Below are positions 34,948 to 43,252 of a stretch of DNA of 64,000 nucleotides, piece by piece. Every line of letters starts with the position of its first letter. The first letter of the stretch is position 1. The stretch is from Lichenicoccus sp964242335 (GTDB lineage Bacteria; Pseudomonadota; Alphaproteobacteria; Acetobacterales; Acetobacteraceae): NCBI GenBank assembly GCA_964242335.1, contig CAXTAY010000004.1:121697-185696 (forward strand), given 5' to 3'. The position numbers and the translations under genes are program-made. Under the pieces are notes generated by a model, which was given only the letters and a program-made list of their open reading frames with translations, searched no databases and was not told where the DNA came from.

Positions 34948-34976
34948 TTGTCGCAAATCCGGGCGGTGCCTATCTT
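34948..34976 (+). promoter_or_regulatory. Candidate sigma70-type promoter for the small gene pair
   Basis: TTGTCG (34948-34953) and TATCTT (34971-34976) are separated by exactly 17 bases, four of six matches in each box. The small gene starts 71 bases after the -10 end. The remaining 34716-35047 space holds the hairpin, the LexA-like repeat and this promoter, and no gene. Confidence 0.45.
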
Positions 34977-35047
34977 TCATTCGGCCCCGCAAGTTCCGGC
35001 CTGCGACGAGGTGGGAATGCATGAATATGATAGTTGAAGGTTGAGTG

Positions 35048-35290
35048 ATGTCCGCAACATACTCCGCGCCACCGCCTCGCCATGACGTCCTGCCAGACCG
35101 CCTGAATTTCGAGCTCGACGAGGGCACGACGGAGATGGTGCGCAGCCTCGCTAGGCTGCTGGGTGTTCCGGAGACAGACGTGATCGCCAAGGCCATCGCC
35201 AACGAGGCCTTCATCGTCTCCGAGATCAGGAACGGCCGCAGGTTCGAGTTGCGCGAGCACAACAAGGTCGCTCCCGTGAACTTCGTCTGA
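35048..35290 (+). CDS. Small ribbon-helix-helix-like protein
   Basis: An 80-residue protein. After a proline-rich N-terminus, the core DRLNFELDEGTTEMVRSLARLLGVPETDVIAKAIANEAFIVSEIRNGRRFEL has a beta strand, helix, turn (LGVPETD) and helix arrangement typical of ribbon-helix-helix DNA-binding proteins, with the second helix starting after a GVPET N-cap. It could regulate transcription, perhaps of itself and the membrane protein that follows 10 bases later. GAAGG lies seven bases before ATG 35048. The fold is inferred from pattern; no direct family is named. Confidence 0.6.
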   Translation: MSATYSAPPPRHDVLPDRLNFELDEGTTEMVRSLARLLGVPETDVIAKAIANEAFIVSEIRNGRRFELREHNKVAPVNFV

Positions 35291-35300
35291 CCGCATCGAT

Positions 35301-35645
35301 TTGACGCCGAACGAGTTCTACAGCCGGCCAGTCGTCGTCCTCGGCAGTTCGTCCGGTAGCGCCGCCACCGCCACGAGTTCCAACGACGAGGCGTTCGAGC
35401 GCGTCCCTGGCCCCGGGCAGTTCGACGTGGTCAAGGCTCGCGAGACCATGCGCGGCTGGCTCGCCGTGATCGTCCTCGCCGTGTTCGGGCTGGAGGTTCT
35501 CCTGTTCTTCGGCCTGGCCTTCGGCCATGTCCTGCTGATGCAGGACATCAAGGAACTTGGCCTCGTGCTGTTCTCGCCGACGATCGTCGTCGTCGGCACC
35601 GTCCTCGGGTTCTATTTCGGGGCGGACAAGGGCAGCCGCAGCTAG
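35301..35645 (+). CDS. Small membrane protein with two transmembrane segments
   Basis: A 114-residue protein beginning at TTG, ten bases after the ribbon-helix-helix-like gene. The N-terminal 50 residues are polar and serine/alanine-rich. Two hydrophobic segments follow: WLAVIVLAVFGLEVLLFFGLAFG and LGLVLFSPTIVVVGTVLGFYFG, ending in a short charged tail (ADKGSRS). No family is recognised. The pairing with a small DNA-binding-like protein behind a LexA-like site makes a stress-linked membrane role possible, but this is speculation from context. Confidence 0.6.
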   Translation: MTPNEFYSRPVVVLGSSSGSAATATSSNDEAFERVPGPGQFDVVKARETMRGWLAVIVLAVFGLEVLLFFGLAFGHVLLMQDIKELGLVLFSPTIVVVGTVLGFYFGADKGSRS

Positions 35646-35754
35646 TTATCAACAGCTCTCAGCGTCAAGGTCCCCCCGATCGCCCTGGCGGCAACCCACG
35701 CGACGCCGTGCGGGAACTACTGTCGTGATCAACTTGTCAAACGATGCCGCGATC

Positions 35755-36324
35755 CTAGGCTTCGTCCCTGATCCACCACTTGATCGGCTGCGGTTCGGAG
35801 TCAGGCTTCTCGGTTCTCGGCTTCCGGCGGATCGCCTCGGCAGGCGCCTGCACCGGAGCCGGGGCCTGCGCCGTCGCCTGCTCCTGGGCTGCCTGCAGAT
35901 CCATCTCGATATGGGCGAGACGCGTCTGCAACGCGACGATCGAGGACCTGCTCTCGCTCAGACAGCGTTCTGCGGCCTCGCGGCGGGTGCGCTCCTGCTC
36001 CAGGTCGTGACGCAGCGAGTCGAGCAACGCCTTGTCCTGATGGGTCGCCGCTTCCGATCGCACGGCTGGACGACCAAGTGCGGCATGCACCACCGGGACC
36101 TCGCCATCGCGTACGTAGCGATGCCGGGTCGTCGCCCCGGAGCCGCCGGTGCGGCCGCTGCCCGCGGCAGGCGCACCGGACGTGCGACGACCGCCCATAT
36201 GTTCCAGCGCCTGGCGAAGCTGGGCCTCTGCACTCTGCGACTCGCTATCGGTCGAAGAAGTTTCGTCTTCTGAGCCCCGTGCGGGGCGATGTTCTGACAA
36301 GTTCAGCTCTCTATTGATACGCAT
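35755..36324 (-). CDS. Coiled-coil protein of unknown function
   Basis: A 189-residue, mostly charged protein. It begins MRINRELNLSEHRPARGSED, has a short conserved-looking RYVRDGEVPVVHA segment, a coiled-coil region (LLDSLRHDLEQERTRREAAERCLSESRSSIVALQTRLAHIEMDLQAAQEQA) and a basic tail closing with QPIKWWIRDEA. The double tryptophan tail and the RxVxDGEVPVVH motif look conserved, suggesting a protein-interaction role. No membrane segment or signal peptide. Start 36324 is chosen over 36366 because the extra residues are unlike the rest; either is possible. Confidence 0.6.
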   Translation of the reverse strand: MRINRELNLSEHRPARGSEDETSSTDSESQSAEAQLRQALEHMGGRRTSGAPAAGSGRTGGSGATTRHRYVRDGEVPVVHAALGRPAVRSEAATHQDKALLDSLRHDLEQERTRREAAERCLSESRSSIVALQTRLAHIEMDLQAAQEQATAQAPAPVQAPAEAIRRKPRTEKPDSEPQPIKWWIRDEA

Positions 36325-36387
36325 TCTTCGATTGTCGGTAAAATAAGACGTTTGACGGAAGTTCAAGCCGTCCGATGTTGGCTCGTT

Positions 36388-36669
36388 TCAGGAACTTATC
36401 TTGACGCCTTTCCAAAACGCAACACGACCCTTGATGTTTTCCGCGGCCTGCTTCGGATCCTGATAGTACCAGACCGCGTCGGCGTTGATCTTGCCGTCGA
36501 TTTCCAGCGAGTAGTAGTTCGCGGTGCCCTTCCAGGGACAGACACTGGTCTGCCCGCTCGGCCTGATGACGTCCTGGCGCAGGGACGTCGCCGGGAAATA
36601 GGCATTCCCCTCCACCATGACAATATCCTCGCTCTCTGCGATGATCTGCCCGTTCCAGCTTGCCTGCAT
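36388..36669 (-). CDS. DUF427 family protein
   Basis: A 93-residue protein with the DUF427 pattern: ASWNGQIIAESEDIVMVEGNAYFPATSL, then SVCPWKGTANYYSLEIDGK and DAVWYYQDPKQAAENIKGRVAFWKGV. The start at 36669 is set by AGGAGG five bases upstream on the minus strand; the in-frame extension to 36738 would lie in the neighbour's gene end. DUF427 proteins have a compact beta fold with conserved Cys-Pro-Trp-Lys and no settled function. Lies at the 3' side of the GT39-type gene with the same orientation. Confidence 0.87.
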   Translation of the reverse strand: MQASWNGQIIAESEDIVMVEGNAYFPATSLRQDVIRPSGQTSVCPWKGTANYYSLEIDGKINADAVWYYQDPKQAAENIKGRVAFWKGVKISS

Positions 36670-36724
36670 GACACCCTCCTCGTCGACGGCGCTGTTGCCA
36701 CCGAATGCGGCGGCACCGTCCGAA

Positions 36725-38299
36725 CTACGGTACGTCACCAGCCGGGCAGGAGCTGCCTTCCGGCGCGAACGCCTCGATCACGATATCAAGACCCACGGTG
36801 CCGCTCCAGCATGGCGTGCCGAGCGGCGAGAGGAGGTCGTTGAACGCCGAGAGCTCGGTGTGATCCGCCTGGCCGACCCGGCCATGCACCGCCCAGACCG
36901 GATACCCGTCATGCAGATGCTGCGTCGCCAGATCCGCATCGGCGGTCCACAAGGTCGGCGGAAACGGGGTGCCGAGGCGCTGCAGCCGCACGTTCATCAT
37001 CTCGATCGCACCGGGATCGTCGGTGAGCAGCAGCGACTCCGGCGACAGGCTGGCACGAAGCAGCAGTGCTGCGTCGTTCCACAGCGGCTTGGTCTCCAGC
37101 CGGTAGTACGGCAGCAGGTTGACCACGCCGAGGCTGGCCAGCATGCCGATCGCCGCCCAAGAGGCGACGCGCGGCAGCCGCGCCACCCCCAGACCCGCGA
37201 ACAGGAAGAAGATCGGCCCGCTCCAGGCCAGGTAGCGCGGCATCCACACCGAGGACACCAGCGAGGTGGCGAGCAGGCCCACCGGCAGGGTGAGCAGCGC
37301 CACCGCAGAGACCAGTGCGGCGCGGTCGCGCCGTGCATAGTGCCACAGCCCAGCCAGCGCCGCGATCGCCGCGAGCAGTCCCAGCCAGGGGAGACCATCG
37401 GGGAAGGTGTGGAAGCTGATCAGGCTGGTGGTGCGCAGGAGATACACCGCCTGGATCGTCGTCCAGATCCGGGTCCAGCTCAGCGGCGGCACCCAGTCCA
37501 GGCCGCTGCCCATGCGGCCGTGCGTGAGCGCGTGCATCGCCACGATCCAGGGCAGGTAGCAGCAGAGGATCGCGACATGCGCGATCGCGGCGTTGATCAG
37601 CAGGCCGCACCGCTGCGCCGGTTGCGCCCGCGCAGTGAGGCCGATGGCGATCAGGGCCGCGAGCAGCCAGAACAGGGCCACGCTGAGGGTGTCGAGCGCG
37701 CCGATGGTGGCGACGACGAACACCAGCCAGCCCAGCCTCGCCGCCCCCGGACGGTCCAGCCGGCGTGCCGCGACATCGGGATCGCGGACCAGTGCGGCGA
37801 GCGCCCAGAGCGCGAGCAGGATGAAGCTGATCACCAGCGTGTAGGAGCGTGCCTCCTGACCGTACTGGACCTGGAACGGCGACAGCGCCAGCAGCATCGA
37901 CGCCGCGGTGGCCGCCCGGCGGCCGCCGATCATGCGCGCCAGGCCGAACAGCAGCGCGCAGGACAGCGCGCCGAACAGGGCTGCCGGCAGGCGAAGGCTC
38001 GCCTCGTCGGTGCCGAGCGGGACGAACCAGCGCGAGATCAGGAAGTAGAGCGGCAGGTGATGGAAGGAGAGCGAATCGATGATGAGGTCGAGCGTGCCCA
38101 GGCTGGCGCGACGCAGCGTGGTCACCTCGTCGAGCCAGAACGGCTTGTTGCCGAGCTCATACAGCCGGGCAAACAGACCGATCGTGAACAGGCAGCCGGC
38201 CAGCGCGAGGTCGATCAGACGATCCGAGACACCCCAGGGCATGAGGCGCGGAACGACCGGGGAGAGGTGGTGTTTGAGCGTTTGATGGCTGGTGAGCAC
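36725..38299 (-). CDS. GT39/ArnT-type polyprenyl-sugar glycosyltransferase
   Basis: A 524-residue integral membrane protein with about a dozen hydrophobic segments. The first periplasmic loop has the catalytic acidic motif ELGNKPFWLDEVTTLRRA, followed by SFHHLPLYFLISRWFVPLGTDEASLRLPAALFG, typical of the ArnT/PMT superfamily, which transfers sugars from polyprenyl phosphate to lipids or proteins on the outer face of the inner membrane. The periplasmic C-terminal domain is ~100 residues. It begins at GTG 38299; an alternative ATG is 38242. Its acceptor cannot be told from sequence. Confidence 0.85.
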   Translation of the reverse strand: MLTSHQTLKHHLSPVVPRLMPWGVSDRLIDLALAGCLFTIGLFARLYELGNKPFWLDEVTTLRRASLGTLDLIIDSLSFHHLPLYFLISRWFVPLGTDEASLRLPAALFGALSCALLFGLARMIGGRRAATAASMLLALSPFQVQYGQEARSYTLVISFILLALWALAALVRDPDVAARRLDRPGAARLGWLVFVVATIGALDTLSVALFWLLAALIAIGLTARAQPAQRCGLLINAAIAHVAILCCYLPWIVAMHALTHGRMGSGLDWVPPLSWTRIWTTIQAVYLLRTTSLISFHTFPDGLPWLGLLAAIAALAGLWHYARRDRAALVSAVALLTLPVGLLATSLVSSVWMPRYLAWSGPIFFLFAGLGVARLPRVASWAAIGMLASLGVVNLLPYYRLETKPLWNDAALLLRASLSPESLLLTDDPGAIEMMNVRLQRLGTPFPPTLWTADADLATQHLHDGYPVWAVHGRVGQADHTELSAFNDLLSPLGTPCWSGTVGLDIVIEAFAPEGSSCPAGDVP

Positions 38300-38334
38300 A
38301 GAGCGGGACCATGCATGAACTCGGCGGCAGTGTC

Positions 38335-38598
38335 ATGAGGGAGTCTCGAAAACTAGTGTATCTGCGCCGCCTCCGCCCCTGGTCGCAGCGCGTCGGCCTG
38401 GCAACCGCCCTCGCCGGCGGCCTGCTCGCTCTGGCCGGCTGCGTCGGCGTCGCGGAGCCAGGAACGGTCGCAGCCCCTGGATACGGCTACCGCTGCTCGG
38501 CTGGCGTCTACGTGTGCCAGCTGCCGGAGCAGGTCGCGCTGGGCTCGCAATGCTCCTGTCCCGGCCTCGGCGCACCCTCCTACGGCACCGTGCGATAG
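38335..38598 (+). CDS. Small cysteine-rich lipoprotein
   Basis: An 87-residue lipoprotein: a basic leader, hydrophobic stretch VGLATALAGGLLALAGC with the lipobox cysteine, then a short mature part PGYGYRCSAGVYVCQLPEQVALGSQCSCPGLGAPSYGTVR containing four cysteines in a CX6CX11CXC spacing. It starts close behind the divergent GT39-type gene. ATG 38335 is preferred to ATG 38311 because it gives a standard lipoprotein leader; ribosome sites are weak for both. A small outer-membrane anchored protein of unknown role. Confidence 0.65.
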   Translation: MRESRKLVYLRRLRPWSQRVGLATALAGGLLALAGCVGVAEPGTVAAPGYGYRCSAGVYVCQLPEQVALGSQCSCPGLGAPSYGTVR

Positions 38599-38728
38599 CC
38601 TCGCGACGCGCCGCTGGCCGAACTCGGAGCGAGATCGGCTCTGACCGAGGCGATGGAGTTCGCCGCATCATCAGCGCTCTGGAGAGCGATCCCAGTCTCA
38701 GGCTTAGTCAACCGGAGGTGATCCGGCG

Positions 38729-39991
38729 CTAGCTCTTGCTCGGCGAGGCAGACTGGCCACCATCCCGCACCACGTGCACCTTCTGCCCGTCATGCAGGTC
38801 GGCCGGCGGGTTGACCACCAGGGCCTCCTTGCCAGCCAAGCCCTGCCGGATCTCGGCCTTCTCGCCGAAATCGCGGTAGATGGTGATCGGCACCATGCGG
38901 ACCCGCTGCTCCGAGGTCACGGTGGCGACGCGCAGTCCGGCGGCGTCGAAGATCAGCGCCGCATCCGGGACCACCACCGTCGGTGCCGCGTCCTGCAGCA
39001 CGAACGCGACGTCGACGTACAGGCCCGGCGTCAACGCGCCATCCGGGTTCGGCACGTCGATCTCGACCAGCATCGAGCGCGAGTTCTGGGCGAGCGAGAC
39101 CGAGGTGCGCGAGACCTTGGCGCGGAACACCCGTCCCGGCAGCTCCGGAACCGTCACCTTGGCGCCGATGCCGTCGCGGATGCCGGCGAACTCGCTTTGC
39201 GGCACGTAGACCTCGCAGCGCAGCACATCCTCCTGGTCGATGTGGAACAGCGCGGTGCCGCTGCTGGTATCGCTCTGCACCAGATCGCCCACGTCGATAT
39301 CGCGCTGCGTGATCACGCCGTCGAACGGCGCCGTGACCTGCTCGAAGCCGGTCAGCGCCACGAGGCGATCGACGGTGGCCTGCTGGGCACGCACGTTCGC
39401 CACCGCCACGCCGATGCCGGCCTGGGCGCTGGCGATGCTCGTGCTCGAGACCGCCGCATTGGTGCTCTGCGTTTCCGCGTTCTGCTGGGTGTCCCAGCCC
39501 TCACCGGCGAGGGTCACCGAGCGTCGCTTGTTCGAGGCCGCGAGCTTGGTGTTCTCCTGCGCCTGCCTGAGCGAGGCCTGCGCCTGCAGCACCGCCGCCT
39601 CCTGCTGGCCGAGCTGCGCCCGCGCCTGGTTGAGCTGCTCGTCGAGGTCCGGAGCGGCGATGCGGGCCAGCAGATCGCCCTTGTGGACGTGGCTGCCGAT
39701 ATCGACCCGGCGCTCGGTGATGAAGCCGGTGGCGCGCGCGAACAGGTCGGCCTCGTCATAGGCGACCGTCTGCCCGGGAAGCACCGTGCCGTGCTCGTCG
39801 CGGGTCAGCTTGGCTTCGGCCACGTGGACGTCGGGCACGAAGCTCCTGGACTGCTGCAGCGTCTCCATCGCCGCCGTGCTCTGCCTCCAGTGGATGAAGA
39901 CGCCCCAGCACAGCAGCAGGATCAGCGGCACCGCGACGTAGAAGGCGACGCGGCGTCGCGGCGTGACCGGCTCCGGATGGTCCTCGCTCAT
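38729..39991 (-). CDS. RND efflux periplasmic adaptor (membrane fusion protein)
   Basis: A 420-residue membrane fusion protein: an N-terminal membrane anchor (VAFYVAVPLILLLCWGVFIHW), lipoyl/barrel parts (GQTVAYDEADLFARATGFITERRVDIGSHVHKGDLLARIAAPDLDEQLNQARAQLGQQ) and a helical hairpin with many alanine/glutamine repeats, then a beta-barrel domain (TAPFDGVITQRDIDVGDLVQ) and a membrane-proximal domain. It links the pump to an outer membrane channel. Its start overlaps the permease stop (ATGA), so permease comes first in the transcript, the reverse of the usual order. No TolC-like gene is adjacent. Confidence 0.92.
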   Translation of the reverse strand: MSEDHPEPVTPRRRVAFYVAVPLILLLCWGVFIHWRQSTAAMETLQQSRSFVPDVHVAEAKLTRDEHGTVLPGQTVAYDEADLFARATGFITERRVDIGSHVHKGDLLARIAAPDLDEQLNQARAQLGQQEAAVLQAQASLRQAQENTKLAASNKRRSVTLAGEGWDTQQNAETQSTNAAVSSTSIASAQAGIGVAVANVRAQQATVDRLVALTGFEQVTAPFDGVITQRDIDVGDLVQSDTSSGTALFHIDQEDVLRCEVYVPQSEFAGIRDGIGAKVTVPELPGRVFRAKVSRTSVSLAQNSRSMLVEIDVPNPDGALTPGLYVDVAFVLQDAAPTVVVPDAALIFDAAGLRVATVTSEQRVRMVPITIYRDFGEKAEIRQGLAGKEALVVNPPADLHDGQKVHVVRDGGQSASPSKS

Positions 39992-42900
39992 ACGTAGTCC
40001 TCCACCCGGCGTACGGGTCGACGTCGCAAGACACTGTAAAGGAAAGGCACGAACAGCAGGGTCGAGACCGTGCCGACGGAGATGCCGCCGATCACGGCGC
40101 GCGCCAGCGCCGCATTCTGTTCACCGCCCTGACCGAGATCGAGCGCCATCGGCAGCAATCCCACCACCATCGCGCCGGCAGTCATCAGTACCGGACGCAG
40201 CCTGGTCTCGCCGGCGACGATCGCGGCCTCTTCCGCCGAGCAGTTGGTCTCCTCGCGATGCTCGCGGGCGAACGTGACCAGCAGGATCGAGTTCGCCGAG
40301 GCGACGCCGACGCTCATGATCGCGCCCATCATCGAGGCGATGGAGAACGTCGTCTCGGTGATGAACAGGCTCATGACGATGCCGCAGAACACCAGCGGCA
40401 GCGCCGCGAGCACGACGAACGGGTCTCCCCAGTCCTGGTAGTTCAGCACCATGAGCAGGTAGACCGCGATCACCGCGACCAGCAGCCCGACCTCGATATG
40501 GGTGAAGGCGCTGTCCATGCTCTGGATCTGGCCGCGCACGATGATCCGGTCGGGCGCCTGCAGGTGCTTCTGCTCGTCGGCGACCACGGCGCGGATCCTC
40601 CTGGCCGCCGAGCCGAGGTCGCTATCCTGCACCGCGGCGTAGACGTCGTAGGTCGGCTCGGTGTTGACGTGGCTCAGCACCGCCTGCTCGACGCTGCGAT
40701 GGAAGGTGGCGACGTTGGTCATCAGCGAGATCGGCTGCGGCGCGATCCGGTTGACCCCGCCGGCCGGCGGGGTGGCGCTCGGGACGTAGATCGGCGTGTT
40801 CTCGATCGTGTTGAGCGTGTCGGCACGATATTCCGGCGTCTGCACCGTCAGCTGCCAGGGTATCCCGGTCTTGGGGTCGGTCCAGAAATTCGGCGATACC
40901 TGGAACGAGCCGGACAGCGACACATTCACCTGGTTGGCGACGTCACGCTCGGTAAGGCCGAGTTCGAGCGCACGCTGGCGATCGACGTCGGCGCGGAAAT
41001 CCGGCGCGTCGGTGATCTGCTGCACGTGCACGTCTACCAGTCCGGGCAGCGCCTCGAGACGGCGCTGCAGGCGCTTGGCAGCGGCCAGGTCGATGTCGGG
41101 ATGACGTCCGTGCACCTGGACGTCGATCTGCGACGGCACGCCGAAATCCAGGATCTGGGTGATCATGTCGGCGGGCTGGAAATAGAACAGAGCGTCCGGG
41201 TAGCGCCGGCGCAGCTCCGTACGCAGCCGCTTGGTCACCCGAGCCGCCGACACGCCCGGCGCGAACGTCGCGAGGATCTGCCCGTCGTAGTACGCCACGA
41301 AGGTGCCGTCGTTGAAGGCGAGGTTATAGTTCAGCGAGGGCAGGCCGATATTGTCGACCATGGTCCTGACCTGGTCCTTCCCGGCGACCTCGCGGATCGT
41401 GTCCTCGACGCCGCGGAACAGCTTGGCCGTCTCCTCGATGCGCAACCCCGGATGGGCGCGCACATGCAGGGCGATCTCCCCGGACTGGATCGCCGGGAAA
41501 TAGTCCTGGCCGAGGAACGGCAACAGGCAGCCGCCGATCGCCAGCACCACACCCGCGACGGTCGTCGTCACCCAGCGCCGCGCGATCGCCGCACGCAGCA
41601 CTCCGCCGTAATAGCCCTGGAAGCGCCGGAAACGCCGCTCGAAGCCGGCATGCAGTCGCGCGAACCACCCAGGACGACCCTCGGAGCCTGCGCAGCCTTC
41701 CTTGCGCGCCTGGCTCCGCGCATGCTCGGGCGCCAGCAGCACGTCGATCAGGATCGGCACCAGCGTGCGCGACAGCAGGTAGGAGGCGAGCATGGCGAAC
41801 ACCACGGCAAGCGCCTGCGGAGTGAAGATGTATTTCGGCGCCCCGGTAAGGAACAGCACCGAGACGAAGGCGGAGCAGATCGACAGCGTCGAGATCAGCG
41901 TCGGCTTGGCGATGCTGGCGCCGCCCTCGACCACCGACTCGCGAAAGCCCTTGCCGCCCTCGAGCACCCGGTAGGTGTTCTCGATCGCCACCGTGGCGTC
42001 GTCCACCAGGATGCCGACCGCGAGCGCCAGTCCGCCCAGCGTCATGATGTTCATGGTCTCGCCGATCGCGGCACAGACCGCGAGCGAGGTCAGGATGGCC
42101 AGCGGGATCGACACCAGCACCACCAGCGTCGCCCGCCACGAGCCCAGGAACAGCAGGATCATCACCCCGGTCAGCCCGGCCGCGATCAGCCCCTCCTGCG
42201 CCACGTCGCCGATCGCGTCCGAGACGAACACCGACTGGTCGAACAGGGAGACGATCTTGATGTCCTTGGGAGCTCCGGCGATGATCCCCGGCAGCATCGA
42301 CTTGACCGTGTTGACGATGTCCAGCGTCGAGGTCGAGCCGTTCTTGAGCACCGGCAGCAGCAGGCCGTTCTGGCCGTTGACGTGCACCATGTTCTGCTGC
42401 GCCGGCCCTCCGGCGCGGACGTAGGCGACGTCGCGGAGCAGGATCGGCGAGCCGTTCACCACCTTGACCGGTATGTCGTTGAGCCGGTCCAGCACCGAGG
42501 GAAGCGTGTTGATGTGCATGATGAACTGGGTCTGGCCGAACTTGGCCTGGCCAGACGGCAGCGCCAGGCTCTGCGCATTGACCGCGTTGCTGACATCCAG
42601 CGGCGTGATGCCGTAGGCGGACAGGGCGTTCGGATCGAGGTCCACCATCACCTGTTCCGGCACCCCGCCGTAGGGCGGCGGCATGGTCGAGCCGGGCACC
42701 GTCTGCAGCGTCGAACGCAGCCTGAAACGCATGAAGTTGTAGACCGACGCCTGGCTCTCGACCTGTGACGTGGCCGCGACCTGGATCACCGGCACCGAGG
42801 ACGCCGAGAAGCGCAGCACCACCGGCGGCTGGATCCCCGCCGGCAACTGGCCGCGGATCGCGTTGGTCGCCGAGGTCACCTGGGTCAGCGCCAGACCGAT

Positions 42901-43203
42901 CTCGACGTTGGGCTGGAAATACACCTTGGTGATGGTGGTGCCCTGCAGCGTCGTGCTCTCCATGTCGCGGATGCCGACGACGTTGTTGGAGAGTGCGAGC
43001 TCCTCGTAGCTGGTGACGTAGTTCTGCATGTCCGGCGTATCGAGGCCGGTATAGGTCCAGATGATGGTGACCACCGGGATGTCGACGTCGGGCAGCACGT
43101 CCTTGGGCATCAGGAAGGACGCGGCCCCCCCGGCGAGCATGATCAGCAGCGACATGACGTAGAAGGTCACGCGGTATTTCAGGGCGAACGTGACGAGCTT
43201 CAT
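39988..43203 (-). CDS. RND efflux permease (AcrB/MexF-HAE1 type)
   Basis: A 1071-residue inner membrane transporter. The first segment (LKYRVTFYVMSLLIMLAGGAASFLMPKDVLPDVDIPVVTIIW) and the P-loop-like FSASSVPVIQVAA are standard. The proton-relay region in the fourth transmembrane segment is GGLALAVGILVDDATVAIENTYRVLEGG, with the two aspartates, and the second half includes GVASANSILLVTFAREHREE. Start 43203 is set by the family N-terminus; the extension to 43338 contains no family sequence. It follows the LysR regulator by about 50 bases in the same direction, so the three genes may be co-regulated. Confidence 0.94.
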   Translation of the reverse strand: MKLVTFALKYRVTFYVMSLLIMLAGGAASFLMPKDVLPDVDIPVVTIIWTYTGLDTPDMQNYVTSYEELALSNNVVGIRDMESTTLQGTTITKVYFQPNVEIGLALTQVTSATNAIRGQLPAGIQPPVVLRFSASSVPVIQVAATSQVESQASVYNFMRFRLRSTLQTVPGSTMPPPYGGVPEQVMVDLDPNALSAYGITPLDVSNAVNAQSLALPSGQAKFGQTQFIMHINTLPSVLDRLNDIPVKVVNGSPILLRDVAYVRAGGPAQQNMVHVNGQNGLLLPVLKNGSTSTLDIVNTVKSMLPGIIAGAPKDIKIVSLFDQSVFVSDAIGDVAQEGLIAAGLTGVMILLFLGSWRATLVVLVSIPLAILTSLAVCAAIGETMNIMTLGGLALAVGILVDDATVAIENTYRVLEGGKGFRESVVEGGASIAKPTLISTLSICSAFVSVLFLTGAPKYIFTPQALAVVFAMLASYLLSRTLVPILIDVLLAPEHARSQARKEGCAGSEGRPGWFARLHAGFERRFRRFQGYYGGVLRAAIARRWVTTTVAGVVLAIGGCLLPFLGQDYFPAIQSGEIALHVRAHPGLRIEETAKLFRGVEDTIREVAGKDQVRTMVDNIGLPSLNYNLAFNDGTFVAYYDGQILATFAPGVSAARVTKRLRTELRRRYPDALFYFQPADMITQILDFGVPSQIDVQVHGRHPDIDLAAAKRLQRRLEALPGLVDVHVQQITDAPDFRADVDRQRALELGLTERDVANQVNVSLSGSFQVSPNFWTDPKTGIPWQLTVQTPEYRADTLNTIENTPIYVPSATPPAGGVNRIAPQPISLMTNVATFHRSVEQAVLSHVNTEPTYDVYAAVQDSDLGSAARRIRAVVADEQKHLQAPDRIIVRGQIQSMDSAFTHIEVGLLVAVIAVYLLMVLNYQDWGDPFVVLAALPLVFCGIVMSLFITETTFSIASMMGAIMSVGVASANSILLVTFAREHREETNCSAEEAAIVAGETRLRPVLMTAGAMVVGLLPMALDLGQGGEQNAALARAVIGGISVGTVSTLLFVPFLYSVLRRRPVRRVEDYV

Positions 43204-43252
43204 GAGGTCTCTTCGGTCACTGCTGATTGCTGGCTGAAGGTTGTGCCAGTGC

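Noticed and set aside
36617..38338. Long open frame on the plus strand opposite the GT39-type gene
   Set aside because: Composition is dominated by Arg, Gln, His and Glu in low-complexity blocks with no family pattern. The minus-strand frame has transmembrane helices and catalytic motifs, so this is a GC-driven shadow.
40258..42768. 836-codon plus-strand frame opposite the RND permease
   Set aside because: Repeated Arg/Asp/Gln-rich text with no domain; a shadow of the high-GC permease gene.
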